Below are positions 22,201 to 27,599 of a DNA stretch of 39,556 nucleotides, piece after piece. The translations under genes and the position numbers were made by a program. Numbering within the stretch: the stretch's first letter is position 1; every line of letters starts with the position of its first letter. The notes beneath the pieces were generated by a model that searched no databases, was not told the origin of the DNA, and saw nothing but the letters and a program-made list of their open reading frames with translations. Source of the stretch: a virus; the IMG/VR virus record IMGVR_UViG_3300042558_000797, positions 1-39,556 of that record; one strand, given 5' to 3'.

Positions 22201-22802
22201 CTCAAACATATTTGACTCAAGATTTTGTCAGTACTAATAGTATAAGTGATGTATTACATGTCAATGATGCCAGTAAATTGGTAGCAACAATTGTTGAACC
22301 AGTTACCACTGACAGTAATGGAGTTGCATATATTTTAAGTGTGGCACAGTATATGACTGCATATCCAATATTAAGTATTCCGAATGCATTTACATATGAA
22401 TATGTCAATTATAATGATATCAAGTTAACTATTAGCGGTATTACTAGTCCGACATTGTTATATGTTACCATTAGTGAAGGTAATATGTTGTTGGTTAATA
22501 GCGAATATATTCAATTTACTAATATTGATTTGGCAACTGACACTTTAAGTGGTTTATTACGTGGTAGAAATGGTACTATTACTAATGAGTTTATTGAATC
22601 TGGTACTATAGTTCAAAGTGTATTAATTAGAGATAGATTACCACAACAATATTACTTTCAATGGTGGTATGATTATTATGAAGGATGGGATATGTATGAT
22701 TGGGAGGCAGAAGACTGGGATATTAATGGTCCATTGAGTCAAACTTTAGATCAAAGCACTACAGTTTCTGCACTTTTCTTAAAGAGAGTAGTGGCACCAT
22801 GA
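10290..22802 (+). CDS. Giant modular virion protein (4170 residues), probable baseplate/adhesin
   Basis: The 12.5-kb frame has no interruption. The N-terminus (IRSLDFLPEVFRTDSNAQFL, then YYWLPYGPDAV) belongs to a large structural protein type I recall from marine T4-like phages. Modules visible: a cupredoxin-like beta domain at about residues 168-245 (ITLLRGGTYTFEV to TVTFTVPAKD); a conserved core at about 1080-1480 (TPTKLGLYPSFIPEV, GDQGPAETAYLRSSSYPF); five FG-GAP-like segments at about residues 2210-2695 (for example GFGTSITTSIDGVKLIVGAP and FGTSVVDNDGVIVVGAP), as in integrin-type propellers; two copies of a beta module with YIGAEKISYSN / LVNSEYIQFTN at about 3350 and 4060; and four Trp-Asp ladders (for example GWDINDWDAEDWDL). 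Its position between gp6 and the fibre genes equals that of T4 gp7-gp10, so a wedge-anchored peripheral role is likely. An exact T4 equivalent cannot be named; gp7 is a guess. Confidence 0.72.
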   Translation: MATKIRSLDFLPEVFRTDSNAQFLSATLDQLVQQPDLRRVEGFIGQKYGYSINPTDRYVVEPTKVRYDYQLDPSVVFLKTETQTAKDFINYPGLLNALQNNGAITNNNDRLFESEYYSWDSFADLDKIVNYSQYYWLPYGPDAVTVSTNTIYLSDNYNITYSDTGYTINNSVQKNPSITLLRGGTYTFEVNQSSQFWIQGVPGLSGYGLSPNTSTRDVLGVENNGDSIGTVTFTVPAKDAQSEYDLPGNNTVDLVTTLTYAQINGQTAASIGNIDGVTQLNGRTLMFYNNDEAGSSQTYFYSISVNISTNIVTLTQGIGIPNSQKITVTSGTTYVGRTFYRDGTGTIKLIPYLSAVLDTLYYQDGSNPLNVGVINLIENNTTNSINIDQILGKKNYTSPNGVTFINGLKVIFEGTTVPSTYQNNEYYVEGVGTAINLLLVNDYRSVESDEPGTYYPWDYYNWDDKEWDQSNNVPLYPDYLTINRNSRDLNAWSRSNRWFNIQVINATIEKNGQLTSIIGNTSTRAQRPIIEFYGNLGLYNSGTKFLDFVSLFDNTTIDAFTEIVGQPAYTIDGQPLLSGQTIIFNHDDNSLVRKNVYEVSFVPTGPGNSNVIALNIVETAQDKNQVTIISGTVRKSTSWRFNSVDSTWIQCQQKSTVNQAPLYDIYDINGISLSDQLYYNGSTFAGTKLFSYTDGTGKVDPILGFPISYSSTVSIGDINFTVNLNKDLFYYQQSDSVVEEKINIGYVYDYLTPDVPTKKTGWVTAFTQSFQSQVFEFTVNQETQSRFTCDVVVKTDTVIDPHHVYVNDVSLDEDTAYSHVIDLNNNTTTIILNTPAIRGNKVTVTLLSDQVSRTGYYEIPSNLQNNPFNTDITNVDVGDIKNQYDTIFENTVGVTGQVFGPNNVYNLGNLNRFGTAIIQNSASLVLPGVFLRKPGFNLFEALQFNSDQYTNFKSLLINLTDQNDFTVYTTPATMLDTILFQIASTRNSTNSFFWSDMLYTGSPYRTNSYPFNVSLSTITLPTYRTYDFTSANYYGLAVYITTTVNGQLVTNQLIRGVDYVVNNISPNLTVTYNIVAGDTITVNEYNQTYGTYCPNTPTKLGLYPSFIPEVILDNTYTIPTYFILGHDGSYTKLYGNYINGQLTDFRDKVLLEFETRIYNNLKVSGDIPLSADEVIPGQFRTTDYSQSEILDIYRTNFLKWVGLNRIDYKTQQYNRSNQFSYNYNKSTNILNNELLKQGYWRGVYNWFYDTSDPANAPWEMLGLTSEPTWWTDRYGAAPYTSDNTYMWQEISEGYVWNNGDSYINPFKIRPELLSVLPVNPAGTLQSPLPIVVGNYDSFTFERNWIVGDQGPAETAYLRSSSYPFDLMRILALTKPAKFFNLNVDRDLYKYNKEFNQYLYNDRYHLNPREIQVYGYDESTSQGVSKASYINWVVDYINQRGVNGTTEVTTTLKNLDVRLTYNMAGFSSKQYLKFLIEKSTPNTQNTTLLIPDNSYSVLLYDNVPEDKIVYSSVIVQRTSAGYTVWGNSQSDPFFTVSVPKAGFTKTLSVNNLSVTVSSEFYTDKTITIPYGNLYYTTQGVSEFIKSYGQYLVDQGMIFGYVIDTITYDWDQMIREFLHWAEQSWEVGSTINLNPSAKIATVNRPGLVVQPLTIQQDNFILNQNLIPLQSQNASIVRENESFTVGVLTDGDSVAFTNLNLASMEHAVVFDNSTIFNDTIYDLVTGLRQQRLVLQGYKSGEWNGYVNASGFIINEDNIQEWVPNIKYASGKIVTYKNQYWVANQLIQPQAEFFNEQWTQTTYDKIKTGLLPNPSTNAYESLYYYDSTRANFELDADLLSFSLIGYRPRQYLADAELSDITQIGVYKNIIKEKGTNLIANAFKSANLTQGKIDYNVKENWAIKTSVFGSVSNSNFVECLLLQNELTGNPTLLGFSDNGSVSGVQQTVLMNDIINWNMPPTSANFLPPFNDVYSYERGLPSAGYVNLNDVKFKAFELTDLNNTFDTTNIDTLNRGDNIWVAKYRGSWNVFTPQTVNTQVISIINNLNNTITVNFGKNPNLAKNDPIAISNFDSRINGYYEVLSVNSLTSVIISKALDNAVLQLQGNGIAFKLVSRRFTQASDQVYSTVFNSEYYTKKSWIDRDTDNQWAVWSCGPDYTEFNIDSTELNLQDLGSSVAYSTEIGYVGASAIDGTIYRYYTDTTGQTITQTISQPSSTFGTAMVAVDEYLYVSDALNNKVYVYKVNYPSNFITLQTIINQITTGQITVSADNQWVYISDVETKTIAVWALMTSGDYEYVSTITGPSTATGFGTSITTSIDGVKLIVGAPLESLVTSGSTQLTGSGAAYVYTRSVQRFMSNGTSTTYTVNGTIPNAIADVLVDDVLTNDVSVYANGSVVFTIAPIYGSIIEVSYGEMNLVTQLLSSNPIVGGNFGTSVSTNKFGAQLVIGCPSELQTVNNISNVQGAVYRFTNGGQQYGSVVGSVSGTASGYIFIDGFKVTYSGTADQIAQSINTQTPTNIIAVASGNILQIGVINNTVETINNIIDITGPEEYITNLGLTLYVNTQVIVNPNLPTIGSFGKVVSMGTRDSMVVSDPTATVYAETTFDYNIVDPTVCNPIVSIDNFTIFDHGATAFIDTFANTGVVYEFDYLPAADESIINPGKYVFGQFIQSIDRTGIANTPKFGTSVVDNDGVIVVGAPNWYSTGTGRIFGYVNYCQTSSWYIDKKPLPMVSVERLNNISIYDTISNNTLDYLDYIDPVQGKLLGAVETNLDYISSTNPATYSDGIVWSFEHVGTTWLDTTSIRMLNYNQPSVSYNSKNWGKAFPGSTADIYTWIGSSFPPIQYSGSGFVVDFNNYTTVKSLDRSTNAIVVDYFFWVKNYNFIPPGKTLSPLTLSQYILNPLNSGISFLGAITTNVVGLFNCESSINAASSALHIGYSIGNTPDQKHQSWTLIQENNATDFLTGFPTESQPNPIGLYSKYLDSFAGQNRLGIYIPNSKLPILTRYGIDYSQSMFINRPLALQNYITYANEVLIKLPIAETRSLYFLNQVGVGYDTRDYWSYTDWWATGYSSSTKIVLEVNTVTDLQTLQPNQILPGTEQIVIGLSDGIIVKVKANAQGNSETWTWYAATGWDRIGLQNGTIQISETLYNTPVHWDIGGWDIGLYDDTVYEETYWIIRWLNEEAYIEDLLIERNNSLILMFNYIQSESLEQQNYLTWLNKTSLIDVTHTVRKLLPYKKFQRDNQEFLSGYLNEIKPFHVKIKDFLYVYPGQDTFLGDVTDFDLPAKFVPSVGQFETPQLVYTTPELYTPEYLSTSTVWQSPEYTQWIENYGLSITNEKGLYNLTSLSAYITSTATIIPVKNTYGMPDAGFIYIGAEKISYSNVDKLQNVLTDIQRGIESTPTDHYPNDIVSAILPAVIVLDKARGYVNPPVITVINNSAYPEPRTVAQLVPNMVNESLISVQVFNSGSGYATQPMIEIESSSISSTFVSTDVNIVFNTITVVDHSFETGDSIKYSIGLNTVSPLGLINNSYYYVRVIDVNTIALYYSVKGAYNIDKTSLMDTERVQLETQGSGTENTVAVTARVALLTSSQPVRELMTTIKFDRTSYGSLITEWISGTIYAGEFTDIGKLSSSTLLAASSSPWEYLSWNGTNWDADLLASAQGASLPIVQVRNSYSYNGPVIVELNYGYTPVTPGQLTGQKITAYKVSSGWDINDWDAEDWDLTYLEWIDPIDYYVKVISTTLVEIYYDPLFNLPVKLVDFNYTVNDVLFLKEPFTFSKSLVTYAGKLYQCIVSNNDTIFDYSKWEQIYSNNSILNAADRIAAFYEPTANMTGRDLRQLMSGVVYPNATTLGTPFNYNDGELYDSVGYGYSSYDVNSTAEIDTNLQSPDFNYNQLTNPTTYDVQGGSFNDGYGPEELIPGLITDFLEFNVTTDPTTLSPGEYLNFRIQVGKFGTDSAYNVNPYSNIYTTTVYNTNPYTQTYLTQDFVSTNSISDVLHVNDASKLVATIVEPVTTDSNGVAYILSVAQYMTAYPILSIPNAFTYEYVNYNDIKLTISGITSPTLLYVTISEGNMLLVNSEYIQFTNIDLATDTLSGLLRGRNGTITNEFIESGTIVQSVLIRDRLPQQYYFQWWYDYYEGWDMYDWEAEDWDINGPLSQTLDQSTTVSALFLKRVVAP

Positions 22803-22969
22803 CTAAATATAACATGAACACAAATAATGCATCTAAAGTAAGTCAAGAACAGAAACTAAGTTCACCGACTAAGAAACCAAACGAACAAGTAGGGTTTCAT
22901 TTTAGTAGTTCAATGAAGATTACTGATCCAAAAACTGGAAAAGTACTTTTACAAATGAGATGCGATTAA
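22799..22969 (+). CDS. Small (56-residue) short paralog of the next structural protein
   Basis: The ATG overlaps the stop of the giant gene (ATGA), so translation is likely coupled. The first 30 residues are polar (Lys/Asn/Ser/Gln). The last 25 residues (GFHFSSSMKITDPKTGKVLL) match the start of the following protein (ITFGIEGFLKIHDPKSGEVF): KI-x-DPK-x-G-x-V is shared, after which this protein ends where the neighbour continues with the NAINYENMS region. It therefore looks like a kept, shortened duplicate of the N-terminal beta hairpin rather than a random frame. A structural or assembly role next to its longer relative is likely, but unproven. Confidence 0.6.
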   Translation: MTKYNMNTNNASKVSQEQKLSSPTKKPNEQVGFHFSSSMKITDPKTGKVLLQMRCD

Positions 22970-22980
22970 CGGATATTACT

Positions 22981-23598
22981 ATGAAAACAAATATTACATT
23001 CGGAATTGAAGGTTTTCTGAAAATACATGATCCTAAATCTGGAGAAGTATTTTTTGACGATCACAATGCAATAAATTACGAAAACATGTCAGAGGCTATG
23101 GCTTATACTTTAGCTGATCGTGGTAAAGGTACAATTTATCAAATGGCTTTTGGTAATGGTGCTGCTAGTATTGATAGTACTGGATTGATTACATATCTTC
23201 CACCTAATACTACTGGTCAAAATGCAGCATTATATAATCAAACATACGCTAAAATTGTTGATGATACATTAATTTCAAATAATGATCCAACTAGAAACAA
23301 TATGACAGTAAATCATGTAGTAGGTGAACTATATACTGATATTTTAGTACAATGTTTATTAGATTATGGTGAGCCAAGTGGTCAAGCCGCATTTGATAAT
23401 GGTACAGATACAGATAGTACATATACATTTGACGAATTGGGATTATTAGCTAATTATGGTTTAGATGGTAATGGTAATGTATTAACTAGATTATTGACAC
23501 ATGTGGTGTTTGCACCAATTCAAAAATCACTAAATCGTCAAATTCAAATTGATTATACAGTAAGAATTCAGACGCTAACTAATTTGGTTACAATTTAA
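22981..23598 (+). CDS. Virion structural protein with KIxDPKxG / NAIxYENMS N-terminus
   Basis: I prefer the ATG at 22981 (205 residues) because a GGAT lies about eight bases ahead and the protein then begins directly with MKTNITFGIEGF; an in-frame ATG at 22960 inside the preceding gene would add seven residues. The signature NAINYENMSEAMAYTLADRG followed by IYQMAFGNGAA is one I recall from phage tail-region proteins of unknown fold. The rest is beta-rich and ends in QIQIDYTVRIQTL, a strand pattern seen in trimeric appendage proteins. Placed between the giant protein and the fibre genes, it is probably a baseplate-peripheral or fibre-connector protein. It is the long relative of the 56-residue upstream product. 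Confidence 0.65.
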   Translation: MKTNITFGIEGFLKIHDPKSGEVFFDDHNAINYENMSEAMAYTLADRGKGTIYQMAFGNGAASIDSTGLITYLPPNTTGQNAALYNQTYAKIVDDTLISNNDPTRNNMTVNHVVGELYTDILVQCLLDYGEPSGQAAFDNGTDTDSTYTFDELGLLANYGLDGNGNVLTRLLTHVVFAPIQKSLNRQIQIDYTVRIQTLTNLVTI

Positions 23599-23606
23599 GA
23601 TAAATA
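23599..23606 (+). promoter_or_regulatory. Late-promoter-like box GATAAATA before fibre gene
   Basis: GATAAATA begins just inside the stop codon region of the preceding gene and lies 32 bases before the next ATG, with AAAGGA at 23621-23626 as ribosome binding site between them. It is identical to the box at 9523-9530. Confidence 0.45.
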
Positions 23607-23638
23607 AACATATCAGAACTCAAAGGATTAATTAAATC

Positions 23639-24448
23639 ATGGCATATACTCTAACTTATTCAATTGGCACGATAACTGTCGTTGATACTACTCTTAATAC
23701 TCAGACAAGTCTGGCCTTGCCTGGCAGAAACTATGCAGGGTATGGTCAACCGGTTGATCAAAATCAAATCTCTCTTTTAGAGAATTTTGCTAGTTATCCA
23801 GTTACTGGTCCAACTAATCCAATTCCTGGACAAACTTGGTATGATTCTAGTACAACATCTTTTAAAGTTAATACTAGTGCTAATTCAACTCCTAGTTGGC
23901 AATCTTTAGTAGTTTCAGGATCAGCCAGCACATCATTTGGCAACTTAACTGTTACAGGAAATTTAACTACTACTCATATTACAACAGGTGGAAACACAAT
24001 TCCTGGTGATTTTACTGGTAATTGGACATTAACTGCTGGAAGTAGACTAAATGCTACTTACGCTGACTTAGGTGAAAGATTTGCCGCTGATGATGAATAT
24101 GAAGCTGGTACTGTTATGGAAATGGGAGGAATTGCAGAAATTACAGCAGTTCGTGATGATTTAAGTGATATAGTATTTGGAGTTATTAGTGAATCGGCTG
24201 GTGTTACAATGAACAGTGGCGCCGGATCACAATCTACACATCCAACAATTGCAATGACTGGTCGTGTTCCTGTTAAAGTTATTGGAAAGATCAGTAAAGG
24301 TGATAGATTAGTTTCTGCTGGTAATGGTCTCGCACGTGCGGCCAAGAAAAATGAAGCAACTCCATTTAACACTGTTGGGCGTAGTTTAGAAGACAAATTA
24401 ACTAACAGCGAAGGAAAAGTTCTGGCCGCCGTAAGTGTAAAACTTTAA
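23639..24448 (+). CDS. Tail-fibre-like virion protein
   Basis: The product has 269 residues. The N-terminal 90 residues (ending in NPIPGQTWYDSSTTSFKV) are a typical phage fibre attachment domain with the PxPGQTWYD phrase. A short repeat-like beta stretch follows (NLTVTGNLTTTHITTGGN). The C-terminal 130 residues form the module beginning ATYADLGERFAADDEYEAGT and continuing with DLSDIVFGVISE, GRVPVKVIGKISKGDRL and ending in GKVLAAVSVKL. I recognise this from many marine phage fibre proteins, where it forms the distal part of the trimer. The role is receptor contact or capsid/tail decoration. Both end modules appear complete. Confidence 0.75.
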   Translation: MAYTLTYSIGTITVVDTTLNTQTSLALPGRNYAGYGQPVDQNQISLLENFASYPVTGPTNPIPGQTWYDSSTTSFKVNTSANSTPSWQSLVVSGSASTSFGNLTVTGNLTTTHITTGGNTIPGDFTGNWTLTAGSRLNATYADLGERFAADDEYEAGTVMEMGGIAEITAVRDDLSDIVFGVISESAGVTMNSGAGSQSTHPTIAMTGRVPVKVIGKISKGDRLVSAGNGLARAAKKNEATPFNTVGRSLEDKLTNSEGKVLAAVSVKL

Positions 24449-24472
24449 TATAAAAATACTCGGAGCAGATAA

Positions 24473-25402
24473 ATGACTTATGCACTAGGCGGATTAATAC
24501 AAGCAACGGATCTTAATGGATTTGTTAGCACTGGATCACCAAACTTTAATAATATTTGGTCTACTGGAAGCAGTGACGCTGGATACGGTCAAACTGCAGT
24601 AAGTACAGTTACAGCTGGAACAACGGTTTCATTCAATCCATGGAACACATTAATTACAAACATGGCAAGTGCCGCCGCTCATCAAGGTACATCTATAACT
24701 GCTATAACTGCTCCAGTAGCCGGAAATACAGTTGCTTATTTGTCAGCGTTAAGTACAAATTTGACTAGCATTAATAACGGTAGATTAAATGCAGCTGCGG
24801 TGGGAACTGATATTACTACTAGTGCTACAAGAACAACAGATTGGGGCACAGCAGTTTCAATACCGGTAGTAACTAGTACCGTTACTATTACATTTTCTTC
24901 TGCCACAACTGCCAGATACTTTTTTAATGCCGGTGGAACATTACGGATCAGTTGTAGTCGTACATTAGGATCAGGTAACCCACAAGATTTAGCATGGACT
25001 CAATTATGTACTGACATTGGTACATTGGCATTACCTGCAGTTAGCACAGCACAAACAATAGCAGGAACAAGTTTCACTGGATTTACGAAAATTGGAGGTG
25101 GTGGAACAGCCCCATCAACTTATGTAAGAAATGGATATTATAATTTAACCGGTACTCCTACTACATATTTTCGACAATATTCCGATAGTGGAGTATATAC
25201 TGGTGATAATCTATCAATGAATCTCAGTGTAAGTTCAAACATTGTTACTATTAGTGTAATATTTACTGATGTATCAAGTGGCACTGCAACCGACACTGTA
25301 ACTGGTAGTTTGACAGTCACAGCTACGGCCAGACCACCATCAACTGTTAATATCGCTAATAGTTGGGGAACTCCAACCGTAGCAGTAACAGCACCAGCTT
25401 AA
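24473..25402 (+). CDS. Virion appendage protein, fibre type
   Basis: The product has 309 residues, with CGGAG as ribosome binding site. The N-terminal half (LGGLIQATDLNGFV, DAGYGQTAVSTVTAGTTVSF, WNTLITNMASAAAHQGTSI) and the later FFNAGGTLRISCSRTLGSGN are phrases I know from hypothetical virion proteins of marine phages. Composition is Ser/Thr/Ala/Gly-rich, with predicted beta strands throughout and almost no charged residues, as expected for an extended or trimeric surface appendage. It follows the fibre gene by 24 nt and closes the structural block. Specific receptor or partner unknown. Confidence 0.65.
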   Translation: MTYALGGLIQATDLNGFVSTGSPNFNNIWSTGSSDAGYGQTAVSTVTAGTTVSFNPWNTLITNMASAAAHQGTSITAITAPVAGNTVAYLSALSTNLTSINNGRLNAAAVGTDITTSATRTTDWGTAVSIPVVTSTVTITFSSATTARYFFNAGGTLRISCSRTLGSGNPQDLAWTQLCTDIGTLALPAVSTAQTIAGTSFTGFTKIGGGGTAPSTYVRNGYYNLTGTPTTYFRQYSDSGVYTGDNLSMNLSVSSNIVTISVIFTDVSSGTATDTVTGSLTVTATARPPSTVNIANSWGTPTVAVTAPA

Positions 25403-25414
25403 ATTTTCTAATCT

Positions 25415-25441
25415 CATGCAAATAGAATAAGTATTTGCATG
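25415..25441 (+). other. Perfect hairpin covering the start codon of the 102-residue gene
   Basis: CATGCAAATA (25415-25424) and TATTTGCATG (25432-25441) are perfect inverted repeats around a 7-nt loop. No T run follows, so it is not a standard terminator. The ATG of the next gene (25439-25441) is the last part of the 3' arm, so the RNA hairpin would hide the start codon. Confidence 0.6.
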
Positions 25442-25747
25442 AATATAGAACTAATCAAACAGACTAGTAAAACAAAGTACTTACATAGTCTTGCAAAAAT
25501 TGCAAATAAAGAAAATCATGAATCATTACTATTAGTAACTATTAGTGGTGGAACATTTCGATCCAGTCCAGAATTAATAGCTTTTTTAGATATTGAATCA
25601 ATGGGTAATACAGTAATACTATTAGATATCTATGATAATCCAATTAGCGTTGATAGAATACAATTGTTAGAACTGTGTATTACAGCATATAAAACCACTA
25701 TGGATAGTTGGCTTAAATGTTCTGAACAAATAAATGGACAACGATAA
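25439..25747 (+). CDS. Small conserved-type hypothetical protein (102 residues)
   Basis: The middle is beta-rich (ESLLLVTISGGTFR), followed by VILLDIYDNPISVDRIQLLE and a C-terminal helix (LCITAYKTTMDSWLKCSEQ). The phrase D-I-Y-x-N-P-I-x-V is one I associate with small proteins that follow fibre genes in marine T4-like phages; no function is established that I can name. The gene overlaps the next start by one base (TAATG), so it belongs to the unit that opens the glycosyltransferase cluster. Its start codon sits in a perfect hairpin and no Shine-Dalgarno is visible. A fibre-assembly helper is one possibility, by position only. Confidence 0.55.
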   Translation: MNIELIKQTSKTKYLHSLAKIANKENHESLLLVTISGGTFRSSPELIAFLDIESMGNTVILLDIYDNPISVDRIQLLELCITAYKTTMDSWLKCSEQINGQR

Positions 25748-26550
25748 TGTCTAAAGGTATATTATTATTTGCTATTGACACAGATGAAAAATCATATACT
25801 GATATGGCTAGATACTGTACAGAGAAAATTAAAGAACATTTAAACTTACAAGTTGCTTTAGTTACAAACAAAGATATTACGGATTCTTTGTTTGATCATG
25901 TTATTAACATAGAATCAGTAGAGACTCAAAGTAGAATCATTCCATCCACTGGTGTTAAAGAATCATGGAATAACTTTGGAAGATATCAGGCTTATGACTT
26001 AAGTCCATTTGATGAAACAATACTAATGGATACAGATTATATATGTCATAGTAATAAACTACTAAAGTTATTTGATATGAATCAATCATTCTTATGCCAT
26101 AAACGTAGAGTATATCTTGGTAGTCAAATTTATACTGATATTGAATATTTTGGAAAACAATTAGAAATGTACTGGGCAACTGTGATATATTTTGATAAAA
26201 GTAATGAATCCAAATGTGTATTTGAAATGATGAAAATGATTCAAAAAAATTACGATCATTATAGCAAGTTATATCGTTTTAGATCAAGTCCATATCGCAA
26301 TGATTATGCATTAAGTATAGCATTAAACACTGTATATGGTCACTTAATTCCAAAGTCAGTAGAAATTCCATGGAGTTTAATGAACGTAGAGTTTAATACA
26401 GATATAACATTAAAAACTCCTACTAGTTGGGAATTAAAATTTAAGCGACAAGTAGAAAACAAAATAATTGACTATAGAATAACAACATATGATCAAGATT
26501 TACATATTTTGAATAAAGATGCATTATTTACTATTATTGACAATAAATGA
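25747..26550 (+). CDS. Glycosyltransferase-like protein (GT-A type), DxD present
   Basis: The product has 267 residues. It starts with a Rossmann-like strand (KGILLFAIDTDEKSY) and has a second strand VALVTNK. The key motif is SPFDETILMDTDYI at about residues 86-99, where DTD (95-97) is the metal/nucleotide-sugar binding DxD of GT-A enzymes, preceded by GRYQAYDLSP. Family-8-like enzymes share this layout (short N-terminal Rossmann, DxD near residue 100). No signal peptide or membrane segment. It overlaps the next gene by four bases (ATGA); the two proteins are paralogs, sharing the SP-[FY]-DET phrase at the same position. It probably transfers a sugar from a nucleotide sugar; donor and acceptor cannot be read. 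Confidence 0.65.
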   Translation: MSKGILLFAIDTDEKSYTDMARYCTEKIKEHLNLQVALVTNKDITDSLFDHVINIESVETQSRIIPSTGVKESWNNFGRYQAYDLSPFDETILMDTDYICHSNKLLKLFDMNQSFLCHKRRVYLGSQIYTDIEYFGKQLEMYWATVIYFDKSNESKCVFEMMKMIQKNYDHYSKLYRFRSSPYRNDYALSIALNTVYGHLIPKSVEIPWSLMNVEFNTDITLKTPTSWELKFKRQVENKIIDYRITTYDQDLHILNKDALFTIIDNK

Positions 26551-27314
26551 CACAAGGATATATTATTCAAGCCATCAATACTGACACAGTAGATTATCAA
26601 TCTTGTGCCAGAGTATTGACTAAATCGTTACGTGCAGTGGGTGATACAAGACCAATTACTATAGTGACTGAAGTTCCATATGATACTGTCAGTAGTCTAA
26701 CTCATGGCCCATATGCTGATGATTGGCAACTATATCAACAATCTCCGTATGATGAAACGTTTAAATTAGAAGCAGACATGATAGTGACCAGATCACTGGA
26801 CAGTTGGTGGAATTCATTACGTAATCGTGATTTACATATAGCAAATGGATGTAGAAATTATCTACAACATGAATCTAAATCTAGATACTATCGTCAAGTA
26901 CTTGATAGTAATCTATTACCTGATTTATATAATGGAATAACTTATTTTAAGAAATCTGATCTGGCAAAACAATTCTTTTTAACAGTAAGAGAAATATTTG
27001 CAAATTGGACAGAAATAAATGAAAGTTTAAAACATCCAAGTCAATTAATACATGGAGATACTGACACTGTATATGCCATAGCTGCACAGATTATTGGTAT
27101 TGAAAAATGTACTATTCCGAATAGCCCAATTCAGTTTGTACATATGAAACAAAAGATAAACAATGGTATGGTTGAAGATTGGACCAGAGAAATGGTATGG
27201 GAATTGATTGGAACAGATTTTAGAATAAACACTGTTAGTCAATTATATCCAGTACACTATCATATTAAATCATTGGCAACAAAATTGAACAATATATATG
27301 ACTCACAAATTTAG
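26547..27314 (+). CDS. Glycosyltransferase-like paralog with EAD in place of DxD
   Basis: The 255-residue product is related to the preceding one: an opening strand with GYIIQAINTDTVDY, a second strand ITIVTEV, and SPYDETFKLEADMIV at residues 66-80, aligned with the SPFDETILMDTDYI of its neighbour. The DxD is replaced by EAD (75-77), so metal binding may be changed but an acidic pair is kept. Later phrases (NGITYFKKSD, HGDTDTVYAIAAQ) fit a GT-A acceptor half. It is translationally coupled to its paralog by ATGA. The two may act in sequence on one glycan or form a heteromer. Activity is less certain than for the neighbour. Confidence 0.55.
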   Translation: MTQGYIIQAINTDTVDYQSCARVLTKSLRAVGDTRPITIVTEVPYDTVSSLTHGPYADDWQLYQQSPYDETFKLEADMIVTRSLDSWWNSLRNRDLHIANGCRNYLQHESKSRYYRQVLDSNLLPDLYNGITYFKKSDLAKQFFLTVREIFANWTEINESLKHPSQLIHGDTDTVYAIAAQIIGIEKCTIPNSPIQFVHMKQKINNGMVEDWTREMVWELIGTDFRINTVSQLYPVHYHIKSLATKLNNIYDSQI

Positions 27315-27591
27315 ATTATATTATAATGATGATGGTACTCCAAAGTACTATAGTATGGAAGAACTTGAAGGTAATTTCATATTCATTGAGCGATCAGTAT
27401 TTGAATCTAGTCGTTATGATATAGTGGTGATAAATGGTAAAATAAAATCATTAAGTGAAAATATTATTTCCAAATATCACTTAGTCACTGAACAATCCAA
27501 ATCTACAGTAATGTGTGATAGTGAAGATATATCTATTATTGTAGATAAAACTCAATCATATAAATTATGGGACTACACATATAGTAACTAA
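27298..27591 (+). CDS. Small hypothetical protein (97 residues)
   Basis: The start lies 17 bases inside the preceding gene, with no clear ribosome binding site. The N-terminus (KFRLYYNDDGTPKYYSMEEL then GNFIFIERSVFE) and the following VVINGKI resemble a small protein I recall from T4-like cyanophage structural regions, described only as hypothetical. Beta-rich, soluble, no Cys cluster. Conserved placement between glycosyltransferase-like genes suggests an accessory role, but nothing in the sequence defines it. Confidence 0.5.
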   Translation: MTHKFRLYYNDDGTPKYYSMEELEGNFIFIERSVFESSRYDIVVINGKIKSLSENIISKYHLVTEQSKSTVMCDSEDISIIVDKTQSYKLWDYTYSN

Positions 27592-27599
27592 ATATTCTG

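Noticed and set aside
10290-22802. Giant gene as an artefact of joined genes
   Set aside because: The frame is uninterrupted for 12.5 kb, codon use is even, and conserved structural modules are found from the first to the last part.
25415-25441. Reading the hairpin after the fibre block as an intrinsic terminator
   Set aside because: No T run follows the stem, and the 3' arm runs into a start codon.
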